64,000 nt of DNA from Bacteroidales bacterium CF (lineage in GTDB: Bacteria > Bacteroidota > Bacteroidia > Bacteroidales > UBA932): contig CP006772.1 in the NCBI GenBank assembly GCA_000473305.1, forward strand, positions 558,001-622,000, read 5' to 3'. This document shows, one piece after another, positions 52,104 to 61,170 of this stretch (positions are counted from its first letter, which is position 1; each line of letters opens with the position of its first letter). Both the position numbers and the translations under genes were made by a program. Under the pieces are notes generated by a model. That model was given only the letters and a program-made list of their open reading frames with translations, made no database searches and was not told the origin of the DNA.

Positions 52104-53292
52104 TCTCTTCGTTTTTTATCTGATTTTTCTCTTTTGTTACCTCTATTGTCCTGCTGACAGAGAGTATTATACCGAAGGCACCACCCATAATAACAAGGGA
52201 TGTTCCTCCGAGGCTGACAAGTGGCAATGTATGTCCGGTGACAGGAATAAGTGTCACATTAACCATCATGTGAAGCAGTGCCTGAAGTGAGATTGTAAGT
52301 CCAAGTCCTATTACAAGCATCATGGAAAACACTTTCGTACAGGCATAGGCTAAAGTCATGCACCTGAAAAGCAGCCACAGATATAGCATAAGGACAACTA
52401 CCCCGCCAATAAGTCCCCACTCCTCTACAATGATTGCATATATAAAATCTGAGTAAGGGTGCGGAAGCACGTACCTCTGAGTGCTCTTACCGGGACCTTT
52501 TCCTAAAATTCCAACGGAGGAGACGGCTACTTTTGCCATCCTTTTCTGGAAGGTATTCTTATCTATTATTTTTCTCTGTTCAGGAGTGAGGTTTTTGTCA
52601 TTTAGTTGTTCCGTGTCATTGTGCTTGAAACGGCTGATTGCAGTGTCGACCCTGTCAAACATTCCGAAACTGAAGTGAAGGATCAGTACCATGAGCAGGG
52701 CAACAAGTGCTATTCCGGCAGTCTTTACAAGGTGTGATCTCTTAATTTCCGAGATGAATAGTACAAGAAAACTTACTGCTCCGAGAAGCAGAGCCTGCGA
52801 TGCACTGCCGAAAAGTATAAGTATAAGTACAATGCTCAAAGGTGCAAGAATCCAAATTGTATACTCTTTGAAAGTCTCGAGTTTGCGATCTTCAAGCACT
52901 TTCGCAAGGTATAATATAGTACATATCTTGGCAATTTCTGCTGGTTGGAATGATAGTCCGAAAATACTAATCCACCGTTCGGCATCGTTGAGACTCTTTC
53001 CGACAATCAAGGTTGCCACGAGTAACCCGATACTGACTATCAATCCAATGTTGGCAAGAGATCTGTACCATTTGAGAGGAAGCTTGTAGCACACATAGAG
53101 AGCTGTCAGGCCAAAAACCACAAATCGCAGTTGCCTGAGCAATATGTCAAACGTGCTCTTATCCTCTCTCAAAGCCAGAGAGCTGCTGGATGAATAGACT
53201 GCGGCAATAGAGATCAGGGACAGAAATAAAACAACTGTCCAGATGACTTTGTCACCCCTTAGTCTGTGGATTATAGAATCAGAATCATTCAT
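52078..53292 (-). CDS. ftsW: Peptidoglycan glycosyltransferase FtsW
   Basis: A 404-residue SEDS-family polymerase of septal peptidoglycan with about ten membrane helices. Characteristic segments: VIWTVVLFLSLISIAAVYSSSSSLA at the N-terminus, ERWISIFGLSFQPAEIAKI (the GLSFQPSE motif), YVLPHPYSDFIYAIIVEEWGLIGG and VTLIPVTGHTLPLVSLGGTS. An insert RFKHNDTEQLNDKNLTPEQR (about 215-235) enlarges the large extracytoplasmic loop. Partner is FtsI encoded four genes upstream. Overlap with murG is 26 bases. Confidence 0.95.
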   Translation of the reverse strand: MNDSDSIIHRLRGDKVIWTVVLFLSLISIAAVYSSSSSLALREDKSTFDILLRQLRFVVFGLTALYVCYKLPLKWYRSLANIGLIVSIGLLVATLIVGKSLNDAERWISIFGLSFQPAEIAKICTILYLAKVLEDRKLETFKEYTIWILAPLSIVLILILFGSASQALLLGAVSFLVLFISEIKRSHLVKTAGIALVALLMVLILHFSFGMFDRVDTAISRFKHNDTEQLNDKNLTPEQRKIIDKNTFQKRMAKVAVSSVGILGKGPGKSTQRYVLPHPYSDFIYAIIVEEWGLIGGVVVLMLYLWLLFRCMTLAYACTKVFSMMLVIGLGLTISLQALLHMMVNVTLIPVTGHTLPLVSLGGTSLVIMGGAFGIILSVSRTIEVTKEKNQIKNEENVSKEDNN

Positions 53293-53293
53293 G

Positions 53294-54628
53294 CTATAGA
53301 TTCTTTACTGCCTCTTTGAACAATCTTCCTCTCTCCTCGTAATTCTTGAAAAGATCGAAACTTGCACATGCAGGAGAAAGAAGGACGGTCTCTCCCGGTT
53401 TTGCAATCGAATAAGCAACTTTAACTGCCTCTTCAGCTGAGCTGGTGTCATACATTGAATCCACCATACCCTCAAATACCTCATGTAACTTTCTGTTGTC
53501 GGCTCCGAGGCATATTATGGCTCTTACCTTATCCTTGACAAGATCGAAGAGCGGCCTGTAGTCGTTCCCCTTGTCTTTGCCGCCGGCAATCCAAATAACG
53601 GGAGTTGTCATACTCTCCAGTGCATACCACGTAGAATTGACGTTAGTACCTTTTGAGTCGTTTATATAAAGTACGTTTTTAACTTTAAGAACCTTTTCCA
53701 GCCTGTGTTCTACACCCTGGAAGGTTGTAAGACTCTGACGGAGCACTTCATTCCTTATGTTGAGAACTTTACCGGTAACAGCAGCAGCCATCGAGTTGTA
53801 AATATTGTGTTTTCCCTGGAGAGAAAGTTCATTAATGAACATGTTATACTCGCGGTCTTCGTATTTAACCTTAATCTGTTTATCCTCGAGGTACGCTCCC
53901 TCTTCAACCCTCTTTTCCTGGCTGAAAGGAAGCTGCTTTGCCTTGAGAACTATATTGTTCAGATGTGAAATGCTTATCTCGTCGTCAGCACAGAAAATAA
54001 AACAGTCACTCTCCGACATATTCTGTGTAATTCTGAATTTTGACATTATATAATTCTCCATCTGATTGTTGTATCTGTCAAGGTGGTCCGGGGTTATGTT
54101 CAGGAGCACTGCGATATCAGCCTTGAAGTCATACATGCCGTCAAGCTGGAAGCTGCTCAGTTCAAGCACATAGTAGTCATAATCCTGTGTGGCAACCTGA
54201 TAAGCATAAGATTGACCTATATTGCCCGCAAGCCCGACATTCAGCCCCGCATTCTTCATCAAAAAGTATATGATTGATGTAGTGGTGGTTTTACCGTTAC
54301 TCCCTGTTATACAAATCTTCTTAGACCTGTCATACCTGCCTGCAAACTCAATTTCGGAAATTACAGGAATCTTTTTTTCGCGGATCTCTTCAATAATAGG
54401 TGCAGAATCTGGAATACCCGGACTCTTCACGACTTCGCCGGCGTTCAGGATAAGTTCTCTTGTATGCCTTCCCTCTTCGTAGCTGATTTCCCATTTTATC
54501 ATCAAATCTTTCGCCTCCTGGGAGATCATTCCGTTATCGGAAAGGAACACCTCGTGGCCCTTAACTTTTGCTAGAACAGCAGAACCAACCCCACTCTCAC
54601 CTCCACCTAGAATTACTACTCTTGACAT
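53294..54628 (-). CDS. murD: UDP-N-acetylmuramoylalanine--D-glutamate ligase
   Basis: A 444-residue Mur ligase adding D-glutamate. N-domain VVILGGGESGVGSAVLAKVKG, P-loop CITGSNGKTTTTSII, YYVLELSSFQLDGMYDFKAD and LNITPDHLDRYNNQMENY in the central domain, and YINDSKGTNVNSTWYALES with WIAGGKDKGNDY in the C-domain match MurD. Active-site lysine for carbamylation is expected in the central region. Lies one base before ftsW and after mraY. Confidence 0.96.
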   Translation of the reverse strand: MSRVVILGGGESGVGSAVLAKVKGHEVFLSDNGMISQEAKDLMIKWEISYEEGRHTRELILNAGEVVKSPGIPDSAPIIEEIREKKIPVISEIEFAGRYDRSKKICITGSNGKTTTTSIIYFLMKNAGLNVGLAGNIGQSYAYQVATQDYDYYVLELSSFQLDGMYDFKADIAVLLNITPDHLDRYNNQMENYIMSKFRITQNMSESDCFIFCADDEISISHLNNIVLKAKQLPFSQEKRVEEGAYLEDKQIKVKYEDREYNMFINELSLQGKHNIYNSMAAAVTGKVLNIRNEVLRQSLTTFQGVEHRLEKVLKVKNVLYINDSKGTNVNSTWYALESMTTPVIWIAGGKDKGNDYRPLFDLVKDKVRAIICLGADNRKLHEVFEGMVDSMYDTSSAEEAVKVAYSIAKPGETVLLSPACASFDLFKNYEERGRLFKEAVKNL

Positions 54629-54629
54629 A

Positions 54630-55910
54630 TTATCTGATTTTTAATGTTATTAAAGTGAATACTGCCAGCAAGACTGCTATGATCCAGAACCTGGCAACTA
54701 TTTTTGCTTCCGGAAGCAGTTTTTTCGGATATTGGATAAGCGCATCCTTCTCTTCCTTCTGAAAATGGTGATGGAGCGGTGACATCCTGAAAACGCGGAC
54801 TCCGGTCCCGTATTTCTTGCGAGTGTACTTGAAATAGAACCTCTGAATAATCACCGAGAGACTTTCAACGAAAAATACACCGCAAAGGATAGGAATAAGA
54901 AGCTCCTTTTTTATTACAATTGCCGCTACAGCTATAATACCTCCGATTGCAAGACTTCCGGTATCCCCCATGAACACCTGTGCAGGGTATGAGTTATACC
55001 AAAGGAAGCCTACAAGTGCTCCGATGAAAGCGGCAAGCACTATCACAAGCTCCCCTGTGTATGGTATGTACATTATGTTAAGATAGTTGGAGTAGATTAC
55101 GTTGCCGGAGACATAAGCAAGTATGCCGAGTGTGCCCCCGACAATGGCCGAAATTCCCGTAGAAAGACCATCCATGCCGTCTGTCAAATTTGTTCCGTTT
55201 GAAACTGCAGTTACTACTAAAATAATAACAACTATATATACAACCCATCCGGCAATATCTTTACCTTTTCCCTGAATAGGAGAGAGCCATGAGTAATCCA
55301 GCTCATTGCCCTTGAAAAATGGAATTGTTGTTTTTGTGCTTTTCTCCTCCTGAAAGAATGAAATCTTATCAGAAAATCCCTCCTGAGATACAATCTCCGG
55401 GTGAGCATCGCTGCTGCGCTGAGAAGCAGGAGTGCGAATCACCGCCTGGTCACTGAAATATAGTGTAAGACCTACAATGAGTCCCAAACTGACCTGCCCG
55501 ATAATCTTGAATTTTCCCGGAAGGCCCTCTTTATTCTTCTTAAAAACCTTTATATAATCATCAATGAATCCTATGAATCCCAGCCATATAGCCGAAACAA
55601 TCATAAGTATGACATATACGTTTGTCAGGTCTCCCAGAAGAATTGCCGGAATCAGGAAAGATATGAGAATTATGATACCGCCCATTGTGGGAGTTCCCTT
55701 TTTCTGCATTTGGCCTTCGAGCCCGAGATCCCTGATTGTCTCGCCTATCTGTTTCTTTGCTAGTTTGTTTATTATCTTCTTGCCTACAAAGAGAGCAATC
55801 AGCAAAGAAATTATGGATGCAGAAATAGCCCTGAATGAGATGTACTTTAAAAGACCCATTCCGGGGAAGTCTATATGACCGTTTAGGTATTCGAACAGAT
55901 TGTAAAGCAT
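54630..55910 (-). CDS. mraY: Phospho-N-acetylmuramoyl-pentapeptide transferase
   Basis: A 426-residue polytopic enzyme that makes lipid I. Conserved cytoplasmic residues: [24 protein letters not shown] (catalytic Asp pair 117-118), [27 protein letters not shown] and [11 protein letters not shown]. It is about 65 residues longer than E. coli MraY because of an insertion around 155-222 (polar, with [16 protein letters not shown]), as in other Bacteroidota. Follows murE by three bases. Confidence 0.96.
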   Translation of the reverse strand: MLYNLFEYLNGHIDFPGMGLLKYISFRAISASIISLLIALFVGKKIINKLAKKQIGETIRDLGLEGQMQKKGTPTMGGIIILISFLIPAILLGDLTNVYVILMIVSAIWLGFIGFIDDYIKVFKKNKEGLPGKFKIIGQVSLGLIVGLTLYFSDQAVIRTPASQRSSDAHPEIVSQEGFSDKISFFQEEKSTKTTIPFFKGNELDYSWLSPIQGKGKDIAGWVVYIVVIILVVTAVSNGTNLTDGMDGLSTGISAIVGGTLGILAYVSGNVIYSNYLNIMYIPYTGELVIVLAAFIGALVGFLWYNSYPAQVFMGDTGSLAIGGIIAVAAIVIKKELLIPILCGVFFVESLSVIIQRFYFKYTRKKYGTGVRVFRMSPLHHHFQKEEKDALIQYPKKLLPEAKIVARFWIIAVLLAVFTLITLKIR

Positions 55911-55913
55911 CTT

Positions 55914-57365
55914 CTAACTGATTAAATTTATTACATCCGCTATTATCTCCTTATCGTCGAAGTGGTGTTTCACACCCTTGACGTCCTGATAGTTTTCATG
56001 CCCCTTTCCGGCAACCAATATTATACTGCCTGCAGGAGCGGTGATGATTGCTGTACGTATGGCCTCCCTGCGGTCTGTTATAAACATTGCCCTCGAAATA
56101 TCAGCGTGAGAGAAGCCTGCTCTTATATCATTTATTATCTCTTCAGGCTCTTCAAATCTTGGATTGTCCGAAGTGACAATAACTCTGTCTGAATATTTGG
56201 CTGCAATGGCTGCCATTTCAGGTCTTTTACCCTTGTCTCTGTTTCCGCCGCATCCGAATACAGTAGTTATACTTTTGTCATCGGCAGACTCTCTGAGTGT
56301 TCTGAGAACATTTTCAAGGGCATCGGGAGTGTGTGCGTAATCAACGACTGCTGTCAGGTCATTTTTGCCTTTCAGGTATTCAAGCCTTCCGGCAACAGAT
56401 GTCATATTACTTATGTGTACCAGAACCTCCTCTTTGTCAAAGCCCATTATCACGGCAGATGAGTATACCGCCAAAAGATTATAGGCATTGTGTTCACCTA
56501 TGAATTTTGTCCAGACCTCCCGGTTGTCTATGTTAAGAAGCATTCCGTCCATTCCCTTTTCAATAATCCTGCAGTTGAACTCTGCCGGAGAGTGGCATGA
56601 GTATCTGTAGATGTGGGCGGTTGTGTTCTGGATCATGACCAGACCGTTTTTATCGTCAATATTGGTCAGGGCAAAAGCTGATGAAGGAAGGGAATCAAAG
56701 AGAGATTTCTTCACTCTTATATATTCGTCAAATGTCTTGTGATAGTCCAGGTGATCTCTTGTTATGTTTGAGAAAATCGCCCCCGAAAAGTTTAGCCCTG
56801 CGACTCTCTTCTGGTGGAGAGAGTGGGAGCTGACCTCCATAAAGCAAAATTCACAACCGGTATCCGTCATCTGAGCAAGCAGTTCATTAATCTGAACAGG
56901 GTCAGGAGTTGTGTGGGTTGCATCAATCGTCTTGCCGGCTATATAGTTCACTATTGTTGACAACAAACCGCATTTATATCCAAGATCAGTAAATAATCTG
57001 TACAGGAGTGTTACTGTGGTGGTTTTTCCATTGGTGCCGGTGATGCCGATTAACTTTAGCTTTTCTGATGGTCTTCCGTAAAAATTTGAGGCTACAATTC
57101 CTAGTGTAAGATGGCTGTCAGTTACCTGTATAATCGTAGCAGAGATTTTCTCTTCCGGCAGAACTTCGCATATAACAGCCCTGGCACCGGCTGCCACAGC
57201 TTGTGCGATGTAATCGTGACCGTCTGAAGTCACTCCCTTTAAAGCCACAAAAAGCGAACCTTTGATGACCTTTCTTGAGTCAAAACAGACAGAACAGATT
57301 TCGATATTACTATCTCCTAATATCTGTAGTATCCTGCTGGTTGAGAGTATCTCTTGTAATTTCAT
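55914..57365 (-). CDS. murE: UDP-MurNAc-tripeptide synthetase MurE
   Basis: A 483-residue Mur ligase for the third stem residue. CFDSRKVIKGSLFVALKG opens the uridine-binding domain, the P-loop is GITGTNGKTTTVTLLY, then NITRDHLDYHKTFDEY, VVDYAHTPDALENVLRTL, TVFGCGGNRDKGKRP and VTSDNPRFEEP. The DNPR tetrad marks meso-diaminopimelate rather than lysine addition, predicting a DAP-type wall. Its start lies 56 bases inside the ftsI 3' end, an unusually long overlap supported by the good N-terminus. Confidence 0.96.
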   Translation of the reverse strand: MKLQEILSTSRILQILGDSNIEICSVCFDSRKVIKGSLFVALKGVTSDGHDYIAQAVAAGARAVICEVLPEEKISATIIQVTDSHLTLGIVASNFYGRPSEKLKLIGITGTNGKTTTVTLLYRLFTDLGYKCGLLSTIVNYIAGKTIDATHTTPDPVQINELLAQMTDTGCEFCFMEVSSHSLHQKRVAGLNFSGAIFSNITRDHLDYHKTFDEYIRVKKSLFDSLPSSAFALTNIDDKNGLVMIQNTTAHIYRYSCHSPAEFNCRIIEKGMDGMLLNIDNREVWTKFIGEHNAYNLLAVYSSAVIMGFDKEEVLVHISNMTSVAGRLEYLKGKNDLTAVVDYAHTPDALENVLRTLRESADDKSITTVFGCGGNRDKGKRPEMAAIAAKYSDRVIVTSDNPRFEEPEEIINDIRAGFSHADISRAMFITDRREAIRTAIITAPAGSIILVAGKGHENYQDVKGVKHHFDDKEIIADVINLIS

Positions 57366-59355
57366 GATAATCAGAAAGTTGTAAATATATTAAACCTTTG
57401 TTGTCCAAATCGTTAGCGGGGATATAACTCTGTGATGTTACCTTCCCTTTGCCTGAAAACCTTACTTTATATCCCTGGTTTTCCAATATGTATAGAGCGT
57501 CTCTGATCCCAAGTCCCATGACTTGGGGGATTGAGTCACATTTGAAAGAGTCAAGATTGGCAAGTATATCTCTGCTCTTGCCAGCTATGCTTCCATTTCC
57601 CTCGACGGGTGAAATCCACTCCGGAGATGAGACATATATTTTGTCTGAAATCTTCTTGAAAACAGGGGCAGCCCAGCCACCACCGTAAAAGTTGCCTCTT
57701 GTCCTGCCTGTATATAGAACTACTATTGCAGAATACTTAGGATTTTCTGATGGAAAAAATCCTGCAAATGAAGCCTGGTGTCTCTTGTATCCCTCTTTAT
57801 CGGTGTAACCGGCTCCGTTAAAAGCGACTCTTGCTGTTCCTGTCTTGCCGGAAATGGCATATCTTTTATCATTCAGAGCTTTCGCAGTACCCTCTTCGAC
57901 TACACTTCTCAAAGCCTTGTTGACAAGTACAAGGGTGGATTTTGAACATATAGAACCGCTGAGTTCCACAGGTTCAAATCTCTTTTCAATAACACCGTTT
58001 TTTTGAATGTTTTCAACGAAATATGGTTTCATCATTTTTCCACCGTTGGCTATGGCATTGTAAAATGCAAGCGTGTGCAAGGGAGTAAGGAGTGTCGCAT
58101 AGCCTATGCCCATAAGAGGTAAAGTGAGTTTGGACCAGGATTTATCCCCGGGGGCATATATCACAGCCCTTGCCTCTCCCTTAAGATCGAGATTGAACTT
58201 CTCGTTGAGCTTCATATTGTTGATCCTGTCAACAAATTTCTTTTCGTTGTTTGCATAATATTCAACAGCAAGCTTGGCAAAAGCAACATTGGAGGATTTC
58301 TCGAAAGCCTTGATTACGTTGATTTGACCATAGCCACCGGCTGTAACGTCTGAAATGGTGTGACCCGCATATGGCCATTTGCCGTTACCGGCATCTACAG
58401 GAGTTTCAAGAGTTACATATCCATCTTCAATCAATGCCACAAGCGTGGCAAGCTTGAATGTAGACCCCGGTTCAGTTGCCTGACCGATTGCATAGTTGAA
58501 TACCTCATCAAAATTACCATTGCTGTCTTTTCTCATATTTGCTATTGCCCTTATGGCTCCGGTCTTGACCTCCATGACAATGGCTGTTGCCCCCTCAAAC
58601 TGATCTGAAAGAGAAAGTTGCTCTTTCAGTGCAGCCTCTGCAGCTTCCTGGATATCGATGTCAATAGTAGTCTGGACATCGTATCCATCTTTAGGTTGTA
58701 TGATCTTATCCATATCTACCGGCTTCCACTGGTCTTTGAGTAGCTTTTGAACTACCTGACTTCCCGGTGTCCCTTTTAGGTAATAGTCGAAACTCTCTTC
58801 AATCCCGACTCCCTTTCCGTTTGAATTTATGAAACCGATTGTCCTGTATGCTAGTCTTCCGTAAGGGTTCTTCCTTTTGTTCTTCTGCTCAGAGATGAAG
58901 CCGCCTTTAAGAGACCCGAGTCTGAATAAGGGAAAGTTCTTGATAATCATTAGCTCAGAATGGTCGACAAGTCTGTTCCCGAGGGATATATCCCTGTCTT
59001 TTGTTGCCCGGGCTGTCTCCATCCTCTTTTTATACCAGTCAGCTGAGTTGTCACCGAAAAACTCACTGAGAGCTATTGCAAGAGAGTCTTTATACATGTC
59101 AAAAACAGATTGTTCGGGAACAATACAATCCATTCTTATCTTATAATATGGTACAGAAGAGGAGAGTGTCCTTCCGTCACAGGCAAGTATGCTTCCCCTG
59201 GTTGCTTCTATCTCCTCTACCCTGAATGTCTTTACTTCGCTCCTGAGATCTTCGTTCGTAATGTATTGCAGATACACCATCCTTGCAATAACGGCAATGC
59301 CTGCTATTACAAAGAGTGCGTACACCACAAATGCTCTGTTCATTACTCCCTTCAT
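57310..59355 (-). CDS. ftsI: Septal penicillin-binding protein FtsI (class B PBP with PASTA)
   Basis: A 681-residue class B transpeptidase cross-linking septal peptidoglycan. Membrane helix about 7-28; pedestal domain with EATRGSILACDGRTLSSSVPYY; the catalytic motifs are STFK (S298-K301), SSN (354-356) and KTG (504-506). A PASTA-like domain covers about 615-660, followed by a short tail. Targets of beta-lactams. The first Met is used, although the one at residue 5 is possible. Downstream neighbours murE and ftsW agree with a divisome role. Confidence 0.95.
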   Translation of the reverse strand: MKGVMNRAFVVYALFVIAGIAVIARMVYLQYITNEDLRSEVKTFRVEEIEATRGSILACDGRTLSSSVPYYKIRMDCIVPEQSVFDMYKDSLAIALSEFFGDNSADWYKKRMETARATKDRDISLGNRLVDHSELMIIKNFPLFRLGSLKGGFISEQKNKRKNPYGRLAYRTIGFINSNGKGVGIEESFDYYLKGTPGSQVVQKLLKDQWKPVDMDKIIQPKDGYDVQTTIDIDIQEAAEAALKEQLSLSDQFEGATAIVMEVKTGAIRAIANMRKDSNGNFDEVFNYAIGQATEPGSTFKLATLVALIEDGYVTLETPVDAGNGKWPYAGHTISDVTAGGYGQINVIKAFEKSSNVAFAKLAVEYYANNEKKFVDRINNMKLNEKFNLDLKGEARAVIYAPGDKSWSKLTLPLMGIGYATLLTPLHTLAFYNAIANGGKMMKPYFVENIQKNGVIEKRFEPVELSGSICSKSTLVLVNKALRSVVEEGTAKALNDKRYAISGKTGTARVAFNGAGYTDKEGYKRHQASFAGFFPSENPKYSAIVVLYTGRTRGNFYGGGWAAPVFKKISDKIYVSSPEWISPVEGNGSIAGKSRDILANLDSFKCDSIPQVMGLGIRDALYILENQGYKVRFSGKGKVTSQSYIPANDLDNKGLIYLQLSDYHEITRDTLNQQDTTDIRR

Positions 59356-59356
59356 C

Positions 59357-59680
59357 CTATTTCTCTATTATAACCCTGCGGGGTGGTTCCTGCGGACTTT
59401 TCAATGTGGAGTTATACTCCGTCAATTTCAACTCAACCTCAAGACGCTTGCTCTGGTATAATAACCTTGCAGTCTTTCCTGTGTAATCAGCTTTAAGATC
59501 CTTAAGAATCTGCACATTTCTCCTTTCAGTGACTTGGCTGCTGTCAATACCGAAATTCATCCCTATATAAAGAATTACAAGAAAGAAGATATATATCACA
59601 AAGGTGGCGTGCCTGAATATGCCTGTATTTACAAGCCACATCCCGCCGGCCAAATTGTCTATAACCTCTCTTGTCTTCAT
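59357..59680 (-). CDS. ftsL: FtsL-like cell division protein
   Basis: A 107-residue bitopic protein: cytoplasmic N-terminus about 1-25, membrane helix about 26-46 (TFVIYIFFLVILYIGMNFGI), then a periplasmic segment with heptad-like leucines (VQILKDLKADYTGKTARLLYQSKRLEVELKL) that could form the FtsL/FtsB coiled coil, ending in a proline-rich tail. Assignment depends on size, topology and position between rsmH and ftsI, since FtsL sequences diverge strongly. Overlaps rsmH by four bases. Confidence 0.75.
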   Translation of the reverse strand: MKTREVIDNLAGGMWLVNTGIFRHATFVIYIFFLVILYIGMNFGIDSSQVTERRNVQILKDLKADYTGKTARLLYQSKRLEVELKLTEYNSTLKSPQEPPRRVIIEK

Positions 59681-60579
59681 ATCTTCTCTGCCACTCTGAG
59701 TTTCGCACTCCTTGCCCTGGTGTTGGATGATATCTCATCCTCTGCAGGAAGCAAAGGTTTCTTTGTTACTAATCTGAACGGACTCCTTGTATTGCCGAAA
59801 AAGTCCTTTTCGGTGGTACCTCCGATATTTCCGCTCTTCATAAAGTTCTTGACCATCCTGTCTTCGAGAGAGTGATATGTTATCACAACAAGCCTTCCTC
59901 CACTTCTGAGTGAGGATAGTGCTCCGTACAGAAAGCCTTCGAGAGCCCTCATCTCTCCGTTAACCTCAATCCTGAGAGCCTGATAAACCTTGGCAAGGTA
60001 CTTGTGTTCCGCAAACTTCGGTAAAAGGCTTTCGATGGCTCTGTTAAGGTCGCTGGTCAGTATTATCTTGTTTTCAACACGAGATTTGCAGATAAGAGCG
60101 GCAACTCTCCTGCTGTTTTCCACCTCTCCGTAATTCCGGAAAAGAGCCTCAAGCTCCGATTCTGTATATGTGTTGACTATGTCAGCCGCGGTTAACTTGG
60201 AGTCATTGCTCATCCTCATGTCGAGAGGAGAGTCAAATCTGAATGAAAAACCTCTCTCCTCAGTGTCAAACTGATGTGAAGAGACTCCGAGGTCTGCCAG
60301 GATCCCGTCAACATATTCGTATCCGTTATGGCGTACAAAGTTTTGTACGAATCTGAAGTTGTTATTTATCAGAATTAACCTTACATCGTTAGGGGCATTC
60401 TTAATGGCCTCCATGTCGCGGTCGAATGCAATAAGCCGTGCACTCTCGTCCATCCTTGAAAGAATCTCCCTGCTGTGGCCTCCCCCTCCGAATGTGGCGT
60501 CAACATATACTCCGCCGGGTGATATTGCAAGGGCGGATACACTTTCGTCTAACAGGACAGGTGTATGATAATTACTCAT
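59677..60579 (-). CDS. rsmH: 16S rRNA (cytosine(1402)-N(4))-methyltransferase
   Basis: A 300-residue MraW/RsmH. SAM-binding YVDATFGGGGHSREIL and LIAFDRDMEAIKNA, then YVDGILADLGVSSHQFDTEERGFSF, DMRMSNDSKLTAADIVN, LAKVYQALRIEVNGEM and VVITYHSLEDRMVKNFMK match the family through its full length. It N4-methylates C1402 in the 16S decoding site. Second gene of the dcw operon as in most bacteria, 14 bases after mraZ. Confidence 0.96.
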   Translation of the reverse strand: MSNYHTPVLLDESVSALAISPGGVYVDATFGGGGHSREILSRMDESARLIAFDRDMEAIKNAPNDVRLILINNNFRFVQNFVRHNGYEYVDGILADLGVSSHQFDTEERGFSFRFDSPLDMRMSNDSKLTAADIVNTYTESELEALFRNYGEVENSRRVAALICKSRVENKIILTSDLNRAIESLLPKFAEHKYLAKVYQALRIEVNGEMRALEGFLYGALSSLRSGGRLVVITYHSLEDRMVKNFMKSGNIGGTTEKDFFGNTRSPFRLVTKKPLLPAEDEISSNTRARSAKLRVAEKI

Positions 60580-60593
60580 ATTGTCGGGCCTCC

Positions 60594-61037
60594 TTATCCT
60601 AATGTCTTTTCAAGTAATGCGAGATAGTCGCCGTCGGATAATTTTGAGTTCTGATACTTGTCGCTTGCCCAGACTTCGATCTTGTTTCCGATACCCACAA
60701 AGACCACCTCTTTGACAACGCCGATTTTCTCAAGTAACTTCTTTGGAATGGAGATTCTACCCATTTTCTCGTCCGGGGTTACCAGGGCAATCTCCCTGTT
60801 ATACTCACGCCACAGAAGAGCATGTTCCCGGTTGTTCATGTTGAGTTTTGCTCTTACCTTCTCCGATTCTGCATTCCAGTCATCAAAAGTGAACAGTTCC
60901 AGGCAATCTGAAAAGATCTCCTTTCTCACGACGAAGCGCATGTCTCCGTCCTTGAGGAAGGATTTGAAGGTCGAAGGCAGTACAAGCCTGCACTTATCGT
61001 CCATCTTTACAGTATATTCCCCGAAAAAGTTAACCAT
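60594..61037 (-). CDS. mraZ: Transcriptional regulator MraZ
   Basis: A 147-residue protein with two AbrB-like SpoVT/MraZ repeats: EYTVKMDDKCRLVLPSTFK (about 7-25) and EKMGRISIPKKLLEKIGV (about 89-106). The first repeat has DDKCR where DxxGR is usual, while the second keeps MGR. MraZ forms ring-shaped oligomers and represses its own operon in other bacteria by binding tandem repeats upstream. The region just upstream holds a strong imperfect direct repeat, a candidate operator. First gene of the dcw operon. Confidence 0.93.
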   Translation of the reverse strand: MVNFFGEYTVKMDDKCRLVLPSTFKSFLKDGDMRFVVRKEIFSDCLELFTFDDWNAESEKVRAKLNMNNREHALLWREYNREIALVTPDEKMGRISIPKKLLEKIGVVKEVVFVGIGNKIEVWASDKYQNSKLSDGDYLALLEKTLG

Positions 61038-61062
61038 CTGAAACTCTATTTTATTTCTAATG

Positions 61063-61070
61063 CAAAAATA
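61063..61070 (-). promoter_or_regulatory. -7 promoter element of the dcw operon
   Basis: The minus strand reads TATTTTTG, an exact TAnnTTTG match, about 25 bases before the mraZ ATG. It lies within the proximal copy of the direct repeat; a TTTG at normal -33 spacing is not evident. Confidence 0.4.
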
Positions 61071-61115
61071 TAAAAACTTTTTACAAAATTACCCAAAAAC
61101 ATACAAACTTTTACA
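61063..61115 (-). repeat. Imperfect direct repeat upstream of mraZ
   Basis: Two copies of about 22-23 bases, at 61063-61085 and 61094-61115 (plus-strand cores CAAAAATATAAAAAC and CAAAAACATACAAAC, each followed by T4-5 and ACA). They differ by two substitutions and one base in a T run and start about 31 bases apart, near three helical turns. Candidate MraZ operator. Confidence 0.6.
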
Positions 61116-61170
61116 CCGACTTACGAACAATTAAATTGAAATTGCTATCTTCGGGCTGAAATTAATTGTT

